Source: an uncultured Flavobacteriaceae bacterium
GTDB taxonomy: Bacteria; Bacteroidota; Bacteroidia; Flavobacteriales; Flavobacteriaceae
DNA: 64,000 nt
Assembly: GCA_937929935.1 (NCBI GenBank)
Contig: CALFUL010000010.1
Span: forward strand, 1 to 64,000
Reading direction: 5' to 3'
Every line of letters starts with the position of its first letter. Position 1 is the first letter of the stretch. The translations under genes and the position numbers were made by a program. Below are positions 1 through 9,378 of this stretch, in pieces. Under the pieces are notes generated by a model. It ran no database searches. It was given only the letters and a program-made list of their open reading frames with translations, and was not told where the DNA came from.

Positions 1-609
1 ATCGCCATAACCCACGGTAGTTAAGGTTACAATAGTCCAATAAATACTTCGGGGTATGCTTGTAAAACCAGCTTCTGCACTTTCTATCCAATACATAATC
101 GTTCCCATGATTACAGAAAGTATCAGTACTACATATATAAATACTGCAATTTTTGCTCTACTGGCTTTCAAAGCTTTTGTGAGTTGTGATGCCTCGCCAA
201 TAAATTTCACCAGTTTTAAAATTCTAAAAATACGTAGCATTCTAAAAACACGTACAGCTAAAAGTACCTGAGACCCTGCAAAGAGGTATGATAGGTATAA
301 TGGTATGGTAGAGACAAAATCGACGATGCCATAAAAGCTGAAAATATATTTAAAAGGTTTTTTTATAGAGATAATTCTAGCAATGTATTCTACGGTAAAA
401 AAGATGGTTACCCCCCATTCAAGATTTAAAAGTATGTCATGATATTTATCATCGATTTCTTTAACACTCTCTAACATAATTAGTACTATGCTTGCAAGAA
501 TGAGTAAAATTAAGATGATATCAAACCATTTACCCATGGGCGTATCAGCTTCATAAATGATTTCATGAAGTTTGTTTTTCCAGCCTTTACTTGGTTTATG
601 ACTTTTCAA
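1..609 (-). CDS. Voltage-gated K+ channel family ion transporter (partial)
   Basis: Inner-membrane cation channel; the 3' end lies outside the window. The reverse strand reads through transmembrane segments, an S4-like helix with Arg every third position (VFRMLRIFRILKLVKF, around bases 190-255) and, at the window edge, the K+ selectivity filter TTVGYGD (bases 1-21). The start is a TTG at 609-607, eight nucleotides after a frame stop and 10 bp after the preceding nuclease gene, so the two are probably cotranscribed. An internal ATG (Met in DTPMGKWFD) would cut off a cytoplasmic N-terminus that I recall as conserved in flavobacterial homologues. Family assignment is firm. Selectivity for potassium follows from the filter; gating is not shown. 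Confidence 0.85.
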   Translation of the reverse strand, partial: MKSHKPSKGWKNKLHEIIYEADTPMGKWFDIILILLILASIVLIMLESVKEIDDKYHDILLNLEWGVTIFFTVEYIARIISIKKPFKYIFSFYGIVDFVSTIPLYLSYLFAGSQVLLAVRVFRMLRIFRILKLVKFIGEASQLTKALKASRAKIAVFIYVVLILSVIMGTIMYWIESAEAGFTSIPRSIYWTIVTLTTVGYGD

Positions 610-619
610 AATTTACTTT

Positions 620-1987
620 TTAAAGTTCAATTATCTTTTTAACACGTCTTTTTCTTAAGTACGTTTCAATGATATGATTCGTGTTTGGATCACTTTTAAC
701 GGGTGTAATTATCGATTCTAAGATATGAATATTATTTACTTGATGGTTTAAATCATAATATCCCATACCCTTAAATTGTCCGTCTTTGATGAGAATGGCA
801 CTATATTCTCCAGTTTCACGCCCCGTATCAGTAAGAATGCGATTTTTAGAGGCAAGTGAATATGAACTTAAAGCTTTTGTGGCACGTTGGTTGTAATCAC
901 TAGCCGTTTCTTGTTGAATACAAGCCCCTTTGCAACCGCCTTCATCATACTTAGAACAATTAGTTTTAGCTACTGATAAGCCGTTTAATTTATCGCATAA
1001 ATCAGATTCTTTACTTATTTTATATAATAAATTTTTGGCAGCAATTGTACTCGTGAAAGTGGTCACTAAACCTGTGCTACCTTTTGAATTTAAGGCAGCA
1101 GTATATAATTGTAAGTACCCATCTTCATTAGCTGTTTGATACAAACCATGGCTAAAAAGTTTAGGCTTAAGCCTTTGGTTGTACTTAGGTTTATTTCTTT
1201 TAAGTTCAGCATGTTCTTTGAGCAAAGCAACTAATTCGTTACCTGTTTTTTCAAAGCTTACTTTTTTGGTTTCTTTCTGAAGTTTTTTAGCGGTTTTTCC
1301 GCTTTTGGTAAAATGCTGATTTACTCTTTTTTTAATGTTAGTACTTTTTCCAATATAGATGATTTCTCCATCTTTATTATGCATGTAATAAACCCCCGTT
1401 TCAGACGGAAGCGAATCAACAATATCTAATTGTCTCGTAGAAAGTTCGCCAAGTGTTTCGGCTCTCATAACAGTTTTAATAATCGATTTGTCTAAATCTT
1501 TATTGAGTAAAAGCTTGAAGAGTTTTAAGGTGGCCAACGCATCACCATTAGCCCTATGCCGATCACTAACGGCTATACCTAAAGAGCGTACTAATTTGCC
1601 TAAACTATATGATTCAGCATCAGGTAATAATTTTTGAGATAACTCAACCGTGCATAAGGTTTTACGTTCAAAGTTATAACCTAATCGTCTGAATTCAGTG
1701 CGTAAAATACGATAGTCGAACTGTGCGTTGTGGGCAATGATAACGGTGTCTTTGGTAATTTCAACAATACGTTTTGCAACTTCATGAAACTTTGGTGCAG
1801 TACGTAACATCTTATTATTGATACCCGTTAATTTGACAACAAAAGGTTGAATATCTTTTTCAGGATTAACTAAAGAAATGAATTTGTCAACTACCTGATG
1901 ACCATCAAATTTATGAATCGCAATTTCAGTGATTCCTTCTTCATTAAACTTTCCGCCTGTGGTTTCAATATCGAGAACTGCGTACAT
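620..1987 (-). CDS. DnaQ-type 3'-5' exonuclease fused to GIY-YIG (UvrC/Cho-like) nuclease
   Basis: A 455-residue two-nuclease protein. Residues 1-165 form a DEDDh exonuclease, with D6 and E8 in DIETTG, D91 in HNAQFD, H144 and D149 in HRANGD. Residues about 192-270 form a GIY-YIG domain (GVYYM at 198, YIG at 212) like the N-terminal half of UvrC or Cho. A C-terminal part with a few Cys residues (KTNCSKY, GGCKGAC) follows. Architecture of this kind is annotated in Bacteroidota and Actinobacteria as a DNA polymerase III epsilon/UvrC-like protein. A role in incision and trimming during DNA repair is inferred, not shown. It lies 10 bp upstream of the channel gene and 34 bp downstream of the YggS gene on the same strand. 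Confidence 0.85.
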   Translation of the reverse strand: MYAVLDIETTGGKFNEEGITEIAIHKFDGHQVVDKFISLVNPEKDIQPFVVKLTGINNKMLRTAPKFHEVAKRIVEITKDTVIIAHNAQFDYRILRTEFRRLGYNFERKTLCTVELSQKLLPDAESYSLGKLVRSLGIAVSDRHRANGDALATLKLFKLLLNKDLDKSIIKTVMRAETLGELSTRQLDIVDSLPSETGVYYMHNKDGEIIYIGKSTNIKKRVNQHFTKSGKTAKKLQKETKKVSFEKTGNELVALLKEHAELKRNKPKYNQRLKPKLFSHGLYQTANEDGYLQLYTAALNSKGSTGLVTTFTSTIAAKNLLYKISKESDLCDKLNGLSVAKTNCSKYDEGGCKGACIQQETASDYNQRATKALSSYSLASKNRILTDTGRETGEYSAILIKDGQFKGMGYYDLNHQVNNIHILESIITPVKSDPNTNHIIETYLRKRRVKKIIEL

Positions 1988-2021
1988 GTGGGGTTTTGAT
2001 GTTATGTAAACCGTTTAGAAT

Positions 2022-2681
2022 TTATTGGTAATTTCTTGCTCCAAAGATACTACTTCCAATGCGTATCATAGTACTACCTTCTTCAATGGCTATTTGATAA
2101 TCGCCGCTCATGCCCATTGACAGTATTTTGATCGTATTTATTTTCTTTATCACAGCATCAAAGATTGATTTTAACTGACCAAATTCTTTACGTATTTGAT
2201 CTTCATTGTTGGTGTAGGTAGCCATACCCATGAGCCCAACAATTTTTATATTTTCTAAGGTTGTAAATACTTCAGAGTCAATAATTTCATCCAGTTCAGT
2301 TTTATTTAATCCGAATTTAGTTTGCTCCTCGGCAATATGAATTTGAAGCAAACAATCAATTACGCGATTGTGTTTTAGCGCTTGCTTATTAATTTCTTTT
2401 AATAATTTAAAAGAATCGACCCCGTGAATTAAGGAGACAAACTCGGCCATATATTTTACTTTGTTGCGCTGCACATGACCTATCATATGCCACTCAATGT
2501 CTTTTGGCATGGTTTCCCATTTCTGGGTCATTTCTTGAATTTTATTTTCTCCAAAAATGCGTTGTCCAAAATCATAGGCCTCTTGAATAATTTCAATAGG
2601 TTTTGTTTTTGAAACAGCTACCAATGTAACCTTTTCAGGTATTTGGTTTTTTATAGCAAGTAAATTTTTAGCAATTGACAT
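2022..2681 (-). CDS. YggS/PLPBP family pyridoxal-phosphate homeostasis protein
   Basis: Cytosolic PLP carrier of the fold-type III alanine-racemase-like family, involved in vitamin B6 and amino-acid homeostasis and not known as an enzyme. The PLP-binding lysine is in AVSKTKP (K25 from the chosen start). Other family blocks are FGENKIQE, WHMIGHVQRNK, GLMGMAT and SMGMSGDYQIAIEEGSTMIRIGSSIFG. The frame stays open to an ATG at 2705, which overlaps the preceding gene by 11 bp. I chose the ATG at 2681 (MSIAKNLL), because family members usually begin just before the first helix. It sits 13 nt after the DUF1015 stop, in the same orientation, so translational coupling is likely. Confidence 0.9.
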   Translation of the reverse strand: MSIAKNLLAIKNQIPEKVTLVAVSKTKPIEIIQEAYDFGQRIFGENKIQEMTQKWETMPKDIEWHMIGHVQRNKVKYMAEFVSLIHGVDSFKLLKEINKQALKHNRVIDCLLQIHIAEEQTKFGLNKTELDEIIDSEVFTTLENIKIVGLMGMATYTNNEDQIRKEFGQLKSIFDAVIKKINTIKILSMGMSGDYQIAIEEGSTMIRIGSSIFGARNYQ

Positions 2682-2694
2682 TTTAAACGTATTA

Positions 2695-3930
2695 TCAGAG
2701 TTCATAAATGGCTATTCCGCTTCGTAGCTTTGGTTCAATATAAGTGCTTTTTGGCGGCATGATAAGGTCTGCGTCTGCAATGGCTTTTACCTCTTCAATA
2801 GTTGCGGGTATCATACCAAAACCTACGGTATATTTTCCTTTATCAATTTCATCTTTCATTTTCACAATATTGTGTTTGCCAAAACCATAGCCTAAGCGCT
2901 TGTCATTGCGTAAATCTTTGACTCCTAATATAGGTTCTAGAATTGTTTTAAAAAGTATTTGAGTATCGAGTTTACTTAACGCATCAGAATATTTGTACAC
3001 CTTTTTTCTGAGATAGAGTGAGTAAAATTCTCCTTCTAAATACATACTAAAATGATTTTTTTTAGATGGTTTGTATAAAGTTGTACCTCGTTTTTCAATT
3101 CTGAAATGATAGTCTAATTTTATTAAAAATTCTTCTCTTGAAAGGTTGTTAAGGCCTTTAAACATTCGGTTGAACTCATAAATTTGAATTTCAGAATCAG
3201 GTATTAGATAACTCATGAAATAGTTATAGGGTTCAAAACCTGAATGCTCTATGTTCTTTTCTTTTTGATTTTTAGCTAAAAGAATTGATGACGCTGAGCG
3301 GTGGTGTCCGTCAGCAATGTAAAGACACTCTTTGTTCTTAAATTCATTGCTTAAAGCATCAATGGCTAATACATCAGAAACCACCCATAGTTTATGGGTA
3401 ATCTTGTCAGGGGTTGTGAAAAAATACTCGGGCTCCTTTTGTTTTTGATGGTTGATGATTTTAGTAATTGATGCGCTGTCTTCATAGGTCATTAAAACCG
3501 GCTCGGCATTAAACTTAACCGTGTTGAGATAGTTTGCAAAAAGCGCTTCACGCTTTTGTATTGTATTTTCATGCTTTTTAATCACATTGTTTTCGTAATC
3601 AGCTACACTGGTGGCGCAAATGAGTCCGGTGCAATTATAGGTGTCACTAATAACTTGATAGAGGTAGAACGAGTTTTTTGCATCCTTTAAAAGAACATTA
3701 TCTTCTAAAAATTCTAAATAACGACTATGCACCAATTGAAAACGCTCATGGCCTTTAACGGTTTTAGAATATTTAAAACCAGGATTTAGAATGTGTAGAA
3801 ATGAAAACGGATTAAATGCAAGCGCTGCATTCAATTGTTTTCTAGAATAGGATTGGTATGATTTAGAAACAACGTTTGCAACCTTGTCTTTCGCTGGGCG
3901 TATTGCTTTGAAAGGTTTAATTATGGCCAT
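2695..3930 (-). CDS. DUF1015 domain-containing protein
   Basis: A 411-residue cytosolic protein of the DUF1015 family, function unknown. Family signatures seen are the N-terminal IKPFKAIRP, the central YIADGHHRSAS (a His-rich block reminiscent of nuclease or phosphatase motifs) and the C-terminal MPPKSTYIEPKLRSG. In other bacteria DUF1015 genes often sit beside serine-pathway genes; here it is followed by yggS, with an overlap of 11 bp if the long yggS start is used. The length is normal for the family. The start ATG at 3930 gives the usual N-terminus. The likely operon order is oxidoreductase, DUF1015, yggS, nuclease, channel. Confidence 0.85.
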   Translation of the reverse strand: MAIIKPFKAIRPAKDKVANVVSKSYQSYSRKQLNAALAFNPFSFLHILNPGFKYSKTVKGHERFQLVHSRYLEFLEDNVLLKDAKNSFYLYQVISDTYNCTGLICATSVADYENNVIKKHENTIQKREALFANYLNTVKFNAEPVLMTYEDSASITKIINHQKQKEPEYFFTTPDKITHKLWVVSDVLAIDALSNEFKNKECLYIADGHHRSASSILLAKNQKEKNIEHSGFEPYNYFMSYLIPDSEIQIYEFNRMFKGLNNLSREEFLIKLDYHFRIEKRGTTLYKPSKKNHFSMYLEGEFYSLYLRKKVYKYSDALSKLDTQILFKTILEPILGVKDLRNDKRLGYGFGKHNIVKMKDEIDKGKYTVGFGMIPATIEEVKAIADADLIMPPKSTYIEPKLRSGIAIYEL

Positions 3931-3961
3931 TTGTTGTATTTTATAATATCAGATTTAATTT

Positions 3962-4921
3962 TTAAAAACAAGCTATAATTCTCAAGGCTAATTTTAATGC
4001 TTGCGTGCCTTGGTGTAGGCTTACAATTGGTGTTTTATCATGAACAATAGCATCAGCAAAGGATTCTAGCTCATCTTTGATAGCATTGTTTTGGTGTATT
4101 TCAGGGTTTTCAAAATAAATTTGCTTTTTAACCCCTTCAGCATTCTGCAAAATCATATCAAAATCTCCGGGTGTTTCAGGAGCATTTTTCATTTTAACCA
4201 CTTCAACTTTTTTGTCTAAAAAATCTACTGAAATATAAGCGTCTTTCTGAAAGAATCGAGATTTACGCATATTTTTCAAAGAGATCCTACTTGCCGTTAA
4301 ATTCGCCACGCATCCGTTTTTAAATTCAATTCGTGCATTGGCGATATCAGGCGAACTACTGATTACAGATACGCCGCTCGCATTAACCTTTTCAACCTCT
4401 GAATTAACAACGCTTAAAATGGCATCTAAATCGTGAATCATTAAGTCTAAAACAACGGGTACATCAGTACCACGTGGGTTGAATTCTGCCAACCTGTGGG
4501 CTTCAATAAACATAGGTTGTTCTATGTTATCTTTCACAGCAGTAAATGCCGCATTAAAGCGTTCAACATGCCCCACTTGACCTTTTACGTTATTCTTTTT
4601 TTCAAGAAGTAATAGTTCTTCAGCTTCTTCTAAGGTATTGGTAATGGGCTTTTCAATAAAAACATGACGCCCCTTATTCATTGCTTTTTTAGCACACTCA
4701 AAATGTGAGAGGGTTGGGGTAACAATAACAACAACATCAACTGCATCAATAAGCGTATTCATGTTTTCAAAATACGTATACCCAAACTCTTGGGTCACAT
4801 TTTTGGCATTTATGGGGTCTGCATCATAAAATCCGATCAATTCATATTTTTCTGATTCATTAAGAAGACGTAGATGAATTTTTCCTAAATGTCCGGCTCC
4901 CAGAACACCAACTTTGAGCAT
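3962..4921 (-). CDS. Gfo/Idh/MocA family NAD(P)-dependent oxidoreductase
   Basis: A 319-residue cytosolic dehydrogenase. The N-terminal Rossmann fold begins with VGVLGAGHLGKIH (residues 4-16), the family motif EKP falls at residues 90-92, and a DLMIHDLDAIL block supplies the putative catalytic region. The substrate is unknown; members act on sugars, inositols or tetrapyrroles. The frame remains open upstream to 5128, but that extension lies antisense over pcm and has no family similarity, so I start at the ATG at 4921. It diverges from pcm with a 93-bp intergenic region and is followed after 31 bp by the DUF1015 gene. Confidence 0.85.
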   Translation of the reverse strand: MLKVGVLGAGHLGKIHLRLLNESEKYELIGFYDADPINAKNVTQEFGYTYFENMNTLIDAVDVVVIVTPTLSHFECAKKAMNKGRHVFIEKPITNTLEEAEELLLLEKKNNVKGQVGHVERFNAAFTAVKDNIEQPMFIEAHRLAEFNPRGTDVPVVLDLMIHDLDAILSVVNSEVEKVNASGVSVISSSPDIANARIEFKNGCVANLTASRISLKNMRKSRFFQKDAYISVDFLDKKVEVVKMKNAPETPGDFDMILQNAEGVKKQIYFENPEIHQNNAIKDELESFADAIVHDKTPIVSLHQGTQALKLALRIIACF

Positions 4922-5014
4922 AGAATAAGTTTTTAACAAAAATACATAAATGGTTAAAGAATCTGCTTTAAGATTAAGATATACTTCGCTAAATTTGAAG
5001 ATAAAATAAAACTT

Positions 5015-5656
5015 TTGAAAGACACGCTCAAGCATGTAGGCATGCGTAATAAGCTCGCAGAGATACTTAAAACCAAAGGCATTGAAAATGAGCAGGTTTT
5101 GAATGCTATTAAAACAATTCCGCGTCATTTATTTATGGATAGTAGTTTTGAAGGGCATGCATATCAAGACAAAGCTTTTCCTATAAGCGCAAATCAAACT
5201 ATTTCACAACCTTATACAGTAGCGTTTCAAACAGAACTTTTAGAAATTCAACCCAATCATAAAGTTTTAGAAATAGGCACGGGTAGTGGGTATCAAACGG
5301 CTGTTCTTTTAAACCTGAATGCTAAGGTGTATACCATTGAAAGGCAGTTAGAGTTATATAAGAAAACCAGTATTTTTTTTAAAAAAATGGGGTACCGACC
5401 TAAAAAAGCAATCTTTGGTGATGGCTATAAAGGAATTCCTGAGGAGGCGCCTTTTGACAGTATTATTGTTACCGCTGGTGCGCCAGAAATACCACGTGCG
5501 CTTCTAGCACAACTTAAAGTAGGAGGTAGATTAGTAATTCCGGTTGGTCATGAAGAGCAAATCATGACTCTTATTGTGCGTAAATCTCAAAAGGAATTTG
5601 ATAAAAAAGAATTAGGTTCTTTTAAGTTTGTACCCTTGCTTGCTGATAAGAATTAA
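5015..5656 (+). CDS. pcm: Protein-L-isoaspartate O-methyltransferase
   Basis: Repairs isoaspartyl residues in damaged proteins using S-adenosylmethionine. The sequence shows the conserved block [17 protein letters not shown] (residues 55-71, with the active-site Ser in QTISQP) and the SAM-binding motif [12 protein letters not shown] (84-95), then [11 protein letters not shown] and [12 protein letters not shown]. The start is a TTG at 5015, giving [11 protein letters not shown], an N-terminus I recall from flavobacterial Pcm proteins. An ATG at 5042 is the alternative and would drop nine residues. The gene runs convergently into smpB with a 4-bp overlap of stop codons. Confidence 0.93.
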   Translation: MKDTLKHVGMRNKLAEILKTKGIENEQVLNAIKTIPRHLFMDSSFEGHAYQDKAFPISANQTISQPYTVAFQTELLEIQPNHKVLEIGTGSGYQTAVLLNLNAKVYTIERQLELYKKTSIFFKKMGYRPKKAIFGDGYKGIPEEAPFDSIIVTAGAPEIPRALLAQLKVGGRLVIPVGHEEQIMTLIVRKSQKEFDKKELGSFKFVPLLADKN

Positions 5657-6117
5657 TTATTAAAATTCTTTTTTATTCTGGCCAGGTCACGCTTGTTATC
5701 ACGGTCTTTAATAGACTCTCTTTTATCATAGAGTTTTTTACCTTTTGCCAAGGCAATATTCAATTTTGCTAACCCTCTTTCATTTAAAAATAAATTTAGA
5801 GGAACAATGGTAAGGCCTGAGGTAGCGACTTCTTTATGTAATTTTTTAAGCTCTTTTTTATTCAATAATAGTTTACGTTGGGCCTTAGGTTTGTGATTAT
5901 AATGCGAGGCATGTGAATACAAATCAATATTCATGTTGATGATGAAAAGTTCGCCTTGTTCATTAAATTCACAGAAACTTTCTGAAATTGAAGCCTTACC
6001 TAATCGAATAGATTTAATTTCAGTACCGCCTAAAACAATGCCCGCCATATACTTATCAAGCAGCTCGTACTCGAATTTGGCTTTCTTATTTTTTATATTG
6101 ATGTTCTTTTGAACCAT
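5653..6117 (-). CDS. smpB: SsrA-binding protein SmpB
   Basis: A 154-residue partner of tmRNA in trans-translation; it carries tmRNA to stalled ribosomes. Family features are an N-terminal [32 protein letters not shown] core in the usual position, [19 protein letters not shown] and the basic C-terminal tail [23 protein letters not shown] that enters the decoding centre. The length matches the family. It is a single gene facing pcm. No tmRNA gene is visible in this window. Confidence 0.97.
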   Translation of the reverse strand: MVQKNINIKNKKAKFEYELLDKYMAGIVLGGTEIKSIRLGKASISESFCEFNEQGELFIINMNIDLYSHASHYNHKPKAQRKLLLNKKELKKLHKEVATSGLTIVPLNLFLNERGLAKLNIALAKGKKLYDKRESIKDRDNKRDLARIKKNFNN

Positions 6118-6204
6118 GAAACAAAAGTAGCTACATTAACCAATAAAGTACAAAGAAACATAGATTTGCTTTACTATTTGAATTGAAAAATGGAAATTTG
6201 CATC

Positions 6205-6975
6205 ATGAACAAAACCAGATATTTTATCAGATTGTGTTTGCTGATAAGTGTAATGATGTTTTCTTCTTGCACTGAAAAGAAAGTTAAAAAACTCGGTGCT
6301 CAAGAAATAATTGATAAGAGTATCGCCATATGTGGGGGGCAACTATTTGAATCAAACAAGGTAAGTTTTGAATTTAGAAAACGCGCCTACATCTCAGATT
6401 TCATTGAGAAAAAAGAGGTTTTAAGCCGCATAACCAAAACAGATTCGAGCGTAATTAGAGATGTTCGAAAGAATACAATATTTACACGTTTTGTAAATGA
6501 TTCATTAGTGATTTTAACAGACTCTTTAGCCGGTGTTTATGCTAACTCTGTCAACTCAGTACATTATTTTTCAAAATTACCTTACGGACTAAATGATTCA
6601 GCTGTTCAAAAAGAATTAATAGGAGAGGTAACGCTTGATCAAAACAACTATTATAAAATTAAAGTGACCTTCAGTCAAGCAGATGGAGGCGATGATTTTG
6701 AAGATACTTATATATATTGGATAAATAAGAAGACGTTTAAACCAGATTTTTTAGGATACACATTCTTAACAGATGGCGGTGGCACCCGTTTTCGAGTGGC
6801 GTATAATGAACGTTACGTCAACGGAATACGCTTTGTAGATTATGAAAACTACAAACCTATTGATTCAGATGCTACTATTTTTAATGCTGATAGCCATTAT
6901 TTAAAAAAAGGCTTGAAGTTATTATCTAAAATAGAATTAGAAAAAATTAGTGTTAATCAGGGCAATTACAACTAA
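6205..6975 (+). CDS. DUF6503-like lipoprotein
   Basis: A 256-residue putative lipoprotein. The signal MNKTRYFIRLCLLISVMMFSSC ends in a lipobox (FSSC), followed by charged residues TEKKVKK, so it is probably membrane-anchored and periplasmic. The body (EIIDKSIAICGG near the N-terminus, then beta-rich sequence with YKIKVTFSQADGGDDFEDTYIYWINKKTF) resembles the DUF6503 family, whose function is unknown. A Met five codons earlier (6190) is possible but would place extra residues before the signal. The 3' end overlaps the convergent phosphatase-like gene by 23 bp. Confidence 0.7.
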   Translation: MNKTRYFIRLCLLISVMMFSSCTEKKVKKLGAQEIIDKSIAICGGQLFESNKVSFEFRKRAYISDFIEKKEVLSRITKTDSSVIRDVRKNTIFTRFVNDSLVILTDSLAGVYANSVNSVHYFSKLPYGLNDSAVQKELIGEVTLDQNNYYKIKVTFSQADGGDDFEDTYIYWINKKTFKPDFLGYTFLTDGGGTRFRVAYNERYVNGIRFVDYENYKPIDSDATIFNADSHYLKKGLKLLSKIELEKISVNQGNYN

Positions 6976-7501
6976 AATGTAAGCGTTGAGAAGTTGCAAT
7001 CTCATTTACTATTTGAACAATAAAAAGGCTGCCGTTATCATCATCACTCATGCTTTCATACTTTTCTTGGCCAATCATCTTATTGACAAAGTCAGGCGTG
7101 GTATTACTGTGCCCAACCACCAGTACGTTTCTATTTAAATTATCTACTTTGAACTGGTTTATATCAATGATTCTTGGGTCATAATATTCAACATCAATAT
7201 TTAAATCAATTGATGTAGGAGCCGCAGTCATTGAGGTTCTTTGATAATCAGTGCTGTATATAGTATTAATCTGAGCGTCTTTTAAAATTTCGTTCCAATG
7301 CATGGCTCTACCCAAACCTTTTTGACTTAATTCAGGGTCATTATTGGCTGGATTGGTGCGATCTTTTTCAGCATGACGAATAAAATAAAAGGTTGAAACA
7401 CCTTCTATTACAGCTTCTTTATTTTCTTCTGATTTATCATCTTTACAGCCCAAAAAGCTGACTACAAGAACAAGAAAAAAAATTTTTTTGAACGACTTCA
7501 T
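6953..7501 (-). CDS. SixA-like histidine phosphatase lipoprotein
   Basis: A 182-residue exported member of the histidine phosphatase (phosphoglycerate-mutase-like) superfamily. The signal MKSFKKIFFLVLVVSFLGC carries a lipobox. The catalytic RHAEK motif lies near residue 43 and a second His in VVGHSNTTP near residue 128, with the pattern LSQKGLGRA between them. These are the core residues of the fold; the substrate is not predictable. The small size matches SixA-type single-domain members. The start ATG is followed directly by a basic n-region. The last 23 bp overlap the end of the opposing lipoprotein gene. Confidence 0.85.
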   Translation of the reverse strand: MKSFKKIFFLVLVVSFLGCKDDKSEENKEAVIEGVSTFYFIRHAEKDRTNPANNDPELSQKGLGRAMHWNEILKDAQINTIYSTDYQRTSMTAAPTSIDLNIDVEYYDPRIIDINQFKVDNLNRNVLVVGHSNTTPDFVNKMIGQEKYESMSDDDNGSLFIVQIVNEIATSQRLHFSCNCPD

Positions 7502-7600
7502 AACGTTAGTTGTTGGTTTGTATAAAAACTATGTAAGTATTTTAACTAAAATTAATTAGAAATAGTGTGATAAACTGATTGTTTTTTGTTTTTTTTGCAT

Positions 7601-9367
7601 ATGTTCAAAAGTATCGCCCTAATTACTTTTTTTCTAGTCTTTTCTGTTGTCAGTGCTCAGCAAGCTCCTGAGTTACCCACAGATTTTAGACAACATACTT
7701 TGACCCAGTACAATTCAAGTATTGTAAATCCTGTATTTTCTTTAGACCGCAATAATCCGCAATCACTTTCAGTGTGGTCGCGATGGCAATGGCAAGATAT
7801 TGATGCCAATCCAACCTCATTGTTCACAAATTATACTAGATCAATAAATGAAAAATCAGCCTTTGGGTTAAGCTTTTTTCAACATAATACTGGTGTTTTT
7901 TTCAATACAGGGGGTGCCGCGAATTATGCCTATGAGATTAAATTTAATTCTAAAGTAAGACTCTCACTAGGTACCAATATTTATGTATATAATAGAAAAT
8001 TAGCCAATAATTTAACGGCCAATGATCTTGAGGTATTAGGTTTACCACTTCTTGGTACTGACTTAATAGTACAGGCAGCACCAGGTTTGAATCTAGCGAT
8101 TAAGAACTTCTCGTTGAGTGTTACTTCAGAGAATCTAATTGATTACAATTTAGACGATAAAGAAGTAGTAACTGATTTTTCAGCAAAAACGTTATTTGTA
8201 ATGGCTTCACATGATTTTCCTGTACGCTCTGTTGATTCAACCGCGTTTGTGCGACCAGCGGTGTATATGAAAACTATTCCAGGATTTGATAATCAGATAG
8301 GTGGTAATGTGCTATTTAGCAAAGAAAAGTATTGGTTACAGGCAGGATATAATACATATTACGGAGCTTCAGCTGGTATAGGAACCACCTTGTTTAATAG
8401 GTTGTCAGTAGGGGGTGTTGTAGAATTTGGATCGGGTTCTAAACAAGAAATAGATGATCTAACCTTTGAGATTGTTGCTTCTTATTTCATGGGTAATTCT
8501 GAAAAGAGAAGACGAAAAGTAATAAATGATTTTGATGATTTAGAAAAGAGCTTGGCAGAAGATGAGCGCAATCGCGAAGTCAAAATTCAAGAAGAATTAG
8601 ATAAAGCTAAAGAACTTGTCAAAAATGAAAAAATCATTGAACCTGAAGAACAGGTTAAAGAAACTAATGAACAGCAGGCTAGGGTAGAAGAAGAGGTTGA
8701 ACCAACGGTTGATGCCATTGAAACAGCCATTGAAACAGAATTAATAGATCCAGAAAAAGAATTAACCAAAAGAGAAAAAAGAAAAATTGCTGCACTTGAA
8801 AAATCTAGAAAAAAGGATTCAATAGCAGCAGTTGAAAGAGAATTAGAGCAATTACAACAAAGTGAGCAAGAAGCTGTACTTGATGCGCAGCAAGCTAAAA
8901 TGAAAGAAGCTGCTGAATTACAAAGAATACGAGAAGAACAAGCTCAAGTTGATCAATTGAAGGCAGTAGAGGCTGCCAAAGCTAAAACGGCTAATTCTAT
9001 TCTTCAGTTAGAAAAAGAAAAAGAAGTCATACAACAAAATGAGACAGAAGAGGTTATTGCGTCTAACGAAGAGGTAACTCCTTTACCTGGTGAAAAATAT
9101 ATTGAAGTTAAAGCTGAAGGTGATCTTGAGCCAGGGTATTATTTAATTGCCAATGTATTTGGTACTAAAAAGTACTTCAACCTCTTCATGAATGACCTAA
9201 GAAAGAAAGGCTTTAACCCAGGTTCTTTTGTGAGAAAAAGTAATAACTACAATCATGTTTATTTGAAGCGGTATAATACAATCAAAGAAATCAGACAAGC
9301 AAGAGCCAGTAAGTTTGATGGCAAGTATACCGCCATAACATGGATATTTAGAGTAAGAGGAAAGTAA
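7601..9367 (+). CDS. PorP/SprF-type outer-membrane protein with coiled coil and SPOR-like C-terminus
   Basis: An exported protein of 588 residues. The signal peptide MFKSIALITFFLVFSVVSAQ precedes a beta-barrel domain of about 280 residues with the PorP/SprF start pattern (QHTLTQYNSSIVNPVFSLDRN), related to type IX secretion/gliding proteins. After the barrel comes roughly 200 residues of highly charged Glu/Lys/Gln-rich predicted coiled coil, then a C-terminal module of about 85 residues (GYYLIANVFGTKKYFNLFMNDLRKKGF) that looks like a SPOR peptidoglycan-binding fold. Typical PorP/SprF proteins end after the barrel. The upstream TTG at 7586 would add five residues; the ATG at 7601 starts the signal. 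It may link the outer membrane to peptidoglycan; that is inference. Confidence 0.8.
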   Translation: MFKSIALITFFLVFSVVSAQQAPELPTDFRQHTLTQYNSSIVNPVFSLDRNNPQSLSVWSRWQWQDIDANPTSLFTNYTRSINEKSAFGLSFFQHNTGVFFNTGGAANYAYEIKFNSKVRLSLGTNIYVYNRKLANNLTANDLEVLGLPLLGTDLIVQAAPGLNLAIKNFSLSVTSENLIDYNLDDKEVVTDFSAKTLFVMASHDFPVRSVDSTAFVRPAVYMKTIPGFDNQIGGNVLFSKEKYWLQAGYNTYYGASAGIGTTLFNRLSVGGVVEFGSGSKQEIDDLTFEIVASYFMGNSEKRRRKVINDFDDLEKSLAEDERNREVKIQEELDKAKELVKNEKIIEPEEQVKETNEQQARVEEEVEPTVDAIETAIETELIDPEKELTKREKRKIAALEKSRKKDSIAAVERELEQLQQSEQEAVLDAQQAKMKEAAELQRIREEQAQVDQLKAVEAAKAKTANSILQLEKEKEVIQQNETEEVIASNEEVTPLPGEKYIEVKAEGDLEPGYYLIANVFGTKKYFNLFMNDLRKKGFNPGSFVRKSNNYNHVYLKRYNTIKEIRQARASKFDGKYTAITWIFRVRGK

Positions 9368-9378
9368 AAAATTAAAAC

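Noticed and set aside
56..271. Plus-strand 71-codon frame
   Set aside because: It is antisense to the S4 region of the K+ channel, whose protein sequence is clearly conserved.
4922..5128. 69-codon N-terminal extension of the Gfo/Idh/MocA gene
   Set aside because: It runs antisense over pcm, has no family similarity, and the Rossmann fold starts right at the ATG at 4921.
6136..6342. Minus-strand 68-codon frame
   Set aside because: Antisense to the lipoprotein signal of the gene at 6205; no start context or similarity.
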